From NCBI GenBank assembly GCA_023269335.1, contig JAHFTM010000009.1:1-16738 (forward strand): 16,738 bases of DNA, given 5' to 3'. Positions 14,021-16,738 of the stretch are shown here, one piece after another (the first letter of the stretch is position 1; every line of letters starts with the position of its first letter). This DNA is from Chlamydiia bacterium. Its GTDB lineage: Bacteria > Chlamydiota > Chlamydiia > Chlamydiales > FEN-1388. The position numbers and the translations under genes are program-made. The notes under the pieces are model-generated. The model searched no databases, was not told where the DNA came from, and saw only the letters and a program-made list of their open reading frames with translations.

Positions 14021-14497
14021 ATGAAGACGCGTGTGCTGTTTGTTTGCCTCGGCAATATCTGCCGCTCGACTGCCGCAGAAGCAATTTTACGGAAAATTGA
14101 TTCTGAAAGAGCCAATAAATTGATCATTGAGAGCGCGGCTGTCGGCCATTGGAGCTTAGGTGAACCACCAGACCCTCGTCAAATGAGAGCTTGCGGGAAA
14201 AAAGAGTACTTTTTTGAGCCTCAAAAACGAGCTCAGATGATTCAAGATGAAGACTTTAAGAAGTATGATTTTATATTAGCAGCCGATGAACAGGTGCTTC
14301 AAAAAGTGAAAGTACTTCAGCCTCAGGCTTGTAGTGCACGAATTGAATTAATTACTTCCTTTAGTACTCAGTTCAAAAATAAAAGTATCCCGGATCCTTA
14401 TTATTTAGGTGAAGAGGCCTTTGATCTAGTGGTTACTATGCTCGAAGATTCTTGTTTTGGATTGATTACCTTTATTGATTCTCACACTGCATTTTAG
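14021..14497 (+). CDS. Low-molecular-weight protein-tyrosine phosphatase
   Basis: This is a cytoplasmic phosphatase of the LMW-PTP/Wzb/arsenate-reductase fold. The P-loop is VCLGNICRS, with nucleophile C9 and R15. GHWSLGEPPDPRQ (about 42-54) matches the family stretch, and the general-acid Asp is in DPYYLG (about 125-130). Length is 158 residues, normal for the family. TTG 14006 and ATG 14015 are in-frame alternatives. I choose the ATG at 14021 because GGATGG (14008-14013) lies seven bases ahead and the protein then starts directly with the first strand, KTRVLFVC. It lies 56 bases after the kinase-FGE gene, suggesting a kinase-phosphatase pair. A TATAAA (13996-14001) could be a -10 of its own, but no good -35 accompanies it. 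The substrate is unknown. Confidence 0.92.
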   Translation: MKTRVLFVCLGNICRSTAAEAILRKIDSERANKLIIESAAVGHWSLGEPPDPRQMRACGKKEYFFEPQKRAQMIQDEDFKKYDFILAADEQVLQKVKVLQPQACSARIELITSFSTQFKNKSIPDPYYLGEEAFDLVVTMLEDSCFGLITFIDSHTAF

Positions 14498-14523
14498 AGG
14501 CCTTTTTGATTTTTTAAAAAGTC

Positions 14524-14552
14524 TTGCTCACCATGTGTCTATTTGCTATACT
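14524..14552 (+). promoter_or_regulatory. Promoter of the dciA-gyrB operon
   Basis: TTGCTC (14524-14529) and TATACT (14547-14552) have a 17-base spacer and match consensus at 4 of 6 and 5 of 6 positions. Predicted start is near 14559, giving a leader of about 23 bases that contains GGGGTGA before the GTG start at 14582. This is the best promoter match in the window. Confidence 0.6.
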
Positions 14553-14581
14553 TTGCATTTCACGAAAATCTGGGGTGAGTA

Positions 14582-14953
14582 GTGTCGAAGCAAGATCAAA
14601 AAGCAGCATATGCAAAGGTTTTTTACAAAAGAACACCTTTCGGCTATGATGGTCCGCAGCCCACTTCACGTAAACTTTCAGATCTTTTATCTGCTGTTAT
14701 CCAAAAACTTGGTCCTCTTTACAAATCACAGCCACAAGTCGTTTTAGAGGCATGGCCTGATATCGTAGGCGAAAAACTTGCTCTTTTCACATCTGCAACA
14801 AGGTTTGAAGAGGGCATTCTTTATGTAAAAGTGAAAAACTCAACTCTTCTCAGCTTGCTGAGTAATCCGGTTGATAAGAAAAAAATTCATGAAGCAGTCA
14901 AGGCTGCTGTCCCTGGCATCGTTTTAAATAACATTGTTTTCCGAATAGGATAA
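14582..14953 (+). CDS. dciA: DUF721 / DciA-like helicase-operator protein
   Basis: The 123-residue protein has the DUF721 pattern: SDLLSAVIQKLG (33-44), then VVLEAWPDIVGEKLALFT (53-70), where W-x-x-I-V-G is the family hallmark, then GILYVKVKNSTLLSLLS (78-94). DciA proteins (DUF721) interact with the replicative helicase DnaB and are the widespread alternative to DnaC/DnaI loaders, so a role in replication initiation is expected. The short N-terminal extension is basic and polar. It starts at GTG 14582, with GGGGTGA (14572-14578) directly ahead. gyrB follows after 18 bases in the same operon, an arrangement also known in Chlamydia (CT191 next to gyrB). The name follows the family. No direct evidence of helicase binding is visible. 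Confidence 0.85.
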   Translation: MSKQDQKAAYAKVFYKRTPFGYDGPQPTSRKLSDLLSAVIQKLGPLYKSQPQVVLEAWPDIVGEKLALFTSATRFEEGILYVKVKNSTLLSLLSNPVDKKKIHEAVKAAVPGIVLNNIVFRIG

Positions 14954-14965
14954 CTTTTGGGCTAA

Positions 14966-16738
<1,773 letters not shown>

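Noticed and set aside
14498..14523. Terminator between the phosphatase gene and the dciA promoter
   Set aside because: CTTTTT and AAAAAG can pair, but the stem is short and AT-only. No GC-rich stem is present, so it is not listed as a terminator.

Overview
This window most likely comes from a member of the Chlamydiota, probably an environmental or amoeba-associated lineage rather than Chlamydia itself. Four points support this. There is a yidC-dnaA pair and a nearby lgt, recalling the dnaA-yidC-lgt neighbourhood of Chlamydia. The DnaA N-terminus and overall form resemble the chlamydial DnaA-1 type. A Pkn1-type Ser/Thr kinase is fused to a C-terminal FGE-sulfatase-like domain. A DUF721/DciA gene sits directly before gyrB, as in Chlamydia. 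The DNA is moderately AT-rich, with short gaps, overlapping genes and several non-ATG starts. The lineage call comes from remembered gene order and motifs, not from a search.

Layout, left to right. Positions 1-1216 (-) hold the 5' part of a large helical-repeat protein that runs off the left edge. Next come a zinc-LID adenylate kinase (adk, -) and, divergent from it, the membrane protease htpX (+). Convergent with htpX is a second adenylate-kinase-like gene (-) with a signal peptide and a destroyed P-loop, directly behind lgt (-). A tRNA-Pro(UGG) with its own terminator lies upstream of lgt. A CgeB-like glycosyltransferase gene (+) runs tail-to-tail into dnaA (-), with a 29-bp overlap. dnaA is preceded by yidC (-). 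Then come two tandem, diverged genes for small hydrophobic proteins (-), candidate inclusion-membrane-type proteins. To their right everything is on the + strand: an exported helical protein, a Pkn1-like kinase-FGE fusion overlapping it, a low-molecular-weight protein-tyrosine phosphatase, and a dciA-gyrB operon with a good promoter. gyrB runs off the right edge.

Functional themes. The core genes cover replication (DnaA, DciA, GyrB) and envelope biogenesis or quality control (YidC, Lgt, HtpX). The less ordinary part is a set of apparently degenerate enzymes. These are a predicted exported adenylate-kinase paralogue lacking the Walker A lysine and the AMP-site residues, a kinase whose HRD catalytic aspartate is serine, and a fused FGE-like domain without the catalytic cysteine pair. 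The two hydrophobic paralogues and the helical-repeat protein are further candidates for lineage-specific, host-directed biology. No transposase, integrase, CRISPR array, prophage gene or rRNA was seen.
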